Positions 62,796 to 64,000 of a stretch of 64,000 nt of DNA are shown here, piece after piece (the stretch's first letter is position 1; the number at the start of each line of letters is the position of its first letter). Source of the DNA: UBA1422 sp041752735 (lineage in GTDB: Bacteria; Bacillota; Clostridia; Peptostreptococcales; Anaerovoracaceae). The stretch lies in contig JBGSVW010000029.1 of NCBI GenBank assembly GCA_041752735.1, positions 49,408 through 113,407 on the forward strand, written 5' to 3'. The notes below the pieces were generated by a model that was not told where the DNA came from, did no database searches, and saw nothing but the letters and a program-made list of their open reading frames with translations. Both the position numbers and the translations under genes were made by a program.

Positions 62796-64000
62796 ATGAA
62801 TGTACAGATCATAATTTCATTGGTGCAAAATATTGCTATTTTACTTGCAATGGTATTTATTTATTCGTTGGTGTTAAGCAATCGGCAAACTGATAAACTC
62901 TATTACAAAATAGCATTGGGAATATTCAATGGTTTAATTGGCATTCTGTTGATGTGGACAGCGCTAAGGCTGGATAATGGTGTAATTTTTGACACAAGAT
63001 CCATCCTCATCAGTGTCTCCGGGATGTTCTTTGGCGCTATCCCAACAGCGATTGCCGCTGTTATCATGATATTGTATCGCATTTTTCTTGATGGCCCCGG
63101 CATGTATGTTGGGGTTTCTGTTGTAATTTCAACTTCCATACTAGGTATATTGGCGCATAAATACTATTTCCAACGAATTCTATCCAATCTTAAAAATCGT
63201 GGTTGGATATTTTATATCTTTGGGGTGATTGTTCATATTGATATGATGTTATGCATGCTGTTGTTGCCCAAATCAGTACGATTTGACACAATTGAATCTA
63301 TACTATTACCTGTTTTAATCCTATATCCCCTTGGCACGTATCTACTCTGTAAAATTTTGCTGGACCAACTAGACAAACACAATCTAGTAAGCAAGATTGC
63401 AGAAAGTGAAGAGAAATATCGAAGCATTGCTGAAAACACCTCAGATGTTATTTGGACCATGGACCCATCCTTAAATCTTACCTACGTAAGCCCGGCGACA
63501 CAACATATCTTTGGAGATTCTCCAGAAGCCTTTACCAAAAAGAGCATCATTGAAAGAATCATCCCCGAAGATCAAGAAAAAGCAACCGCCTTTTTAAGTG
63601 GTATGCAATCATGGAGCAAGGAGCGCGAAAGCAGTTGTGATGACCCTAGAATACTGGAGTGCCGCTACAAAAAAAATGATGGTGATCCATTGTGGATTTC
63701 TATCAGCGCCAATGTAGTTCACGACCAGCAAGGGGAAATTTCCGGTTTTACCGGGACAGTCCGTGACATTGATCATCTGAAAAGAATAGAAATCGAGAAC
63801 AATCGACAAACTGCGCTGATTGTTTCCATCATTGACTCCATTCCGGATTTGATTTTCTACAAAGATTTGGAAGGGCGTTATATAGGGTGCAATGAAGCGT
63901 TTGCAGAATTTTGCGGAAGACCTAAAGACGAAGTACTTGGCAAAACGGACCACGAGTTATTCTCAGTGGCAGAAGCAGATTGGTTTAGGTATATTGATAA
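62796..64000 (+). CDS. 5TM-LYT/PAS sensor protein, incomplete at the window end
   Basis: The frame is open to the last base (401 codons seen). Residues 1-190 form about six membrane segments of the 5TMR-LYT type (SILISVSGMFFGAIPTAIAAVIMILYR, with FLDGPGMYVG), as in LytS-like sensors. Two PAS domains follow (about 205-330 and from 340): SEEKYRSIAENTSDVIWTMD and VSIIDSIPDLIFYKDLEGRY. The output domain, probably GGDEF or a histidine kinase, lies outside the window. The ATG at 62796 has AGGATGG upstream. Confidence 0.85.
   Translation, partial: MNVQIIISLVQNIAILLAMVFIYSLVLSNRQTDKLYYKIALGIFNGLIGILLMWTALRLDNGVIFDTRSILISVSGMFFGAIPTAIAAVIMILYRIFLDGPGMYVGVSVVISTSILGILAHKYYFQRILSNLKNRGWIFYIFGVIVHIDMMLCMLLLPKSVRFDTIESILLPVLILYPLGTYLLCKILLDQLDKHNLVSKIAESEEKYRSIAENTSDVIWTMDPSLNLTYVSPATQHIFGDSPEAFTKKSIIERIIPEDQEKATAFLSGMQSWSKERESSCDDPRILECRYKKNDGDPLWISISANVVHDQQGEISGFTGTVRDIDHLKRIEIENNRQTALIVSIIDSIPDLIFYKDLEGRYIGCNEAFAEFCGRPKDEVLGKTDHELFSVAEADWFRYID

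Noticed and set aside
1..64000. CRISPR arrays, IS elements, phage genes, tRNA or rRNA genes
   Set aside because: None recognised by reading: no regular spacer-repeat runs, no transposase or integrase motifs, and no tRNA T-loop sets noted. A dedicated scan could still find a tRNA that I missed.

Overview
The window reads as chromosome of a low-to-mid GC anaerobic member of the Bacillota, most likely class Clostridia. The grounds are strong AGGAGG ribosome sites, many ferredoxins and radical SAM or Fe-S proteins, a molybdo/tungsto-enzyme of the aldehyde:ferredoxin oxidoreductase (AOR) family, an LL-diaminopimelate aminotransferase, a PerR/rubrerythrin oxidative-stress set and a cyclic di-GMP-I riboswitch. 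I cannot name the genus. No rRNA, tRNA, CRISPR array or insertion sequence was seen, and no gene-free stretch exceeds 300 bases.

Layout, 0-11 kb: the 3' end of dapL; a small alarmone synthetase plus nhaA operon on the minus strand; an unknown membrane protein; a double CDGSH protein; glutathione peroxidase; a c-di-GMP-I riboswitch with its own terminator in front of a Flp-pilin/leucine-rich-repeat fusion; then a TetR gene divergent from a five-gene module (membrane protein, DUF362 Fe-S protein, AOR, ferredoxin, MoaD/ThiS-like protein). 10.8-16 kb: a peroxide-defence operon whose promoter carries a perfect PerR-type box (perR, katG, DUF454, rubredoxin-like, ferredoxin-rubrerythrin, half-ferritin). 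16-26 kb: radical SAM protein, homocysteine methyltransferase/MTHFR with an overlapping methyl-THF methyltransferase, panC, DUF2703, HemW-like protein, DUF1847-rhodanese, thioredoxin-like protein and a TDT/SLAC1-type transporter.

26-37 kb is the most distinctive part: ArsR plus an NAD(P)H-dependent disulfide-reductase-like flavoprotein, divergent from a tightly packed run of DUF5320, DUF134, NifX-like, two ferredoxin-MinD ATPases, a metallo-beta-lactamase-fold protein, an Mrp/Nbp35 ATPase, a C_GCAxxG_C_C-NifX fused frame, DUF1847, a second C_GCAxxG_C_C protein, a ZIP transporter, two half-permeases and a DUF6125-like protein. Many genes overlap by 4-30 bases. I infer an uncharacterised Fe-S, metal or sulfur handling system. 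A further NifX-like gene lies alone at 52.5 kb.

37-64 kb: a two-subunit ThrE-type exporter with SRAP and flavin-type proteins; psuK-psuG; carAB; an OsmF/YehZYXW-type osmoprotectant ABC importer; small ferredoxin, CMD-family and NifX-like genes; a Rieske oxygenase; a BadF-type kinase; a PAS-GGDEF-HD-GYP protein; a molybdopterin oxidoreductase; a GNAT; a TetR/MFS pair sharing an operator sequence; an LTA-synthase-like protein; and a 5TM-LYT/PAS sensor cut off by the window end. All functions are inferred by reading motifs in the translations; no database search was possible.
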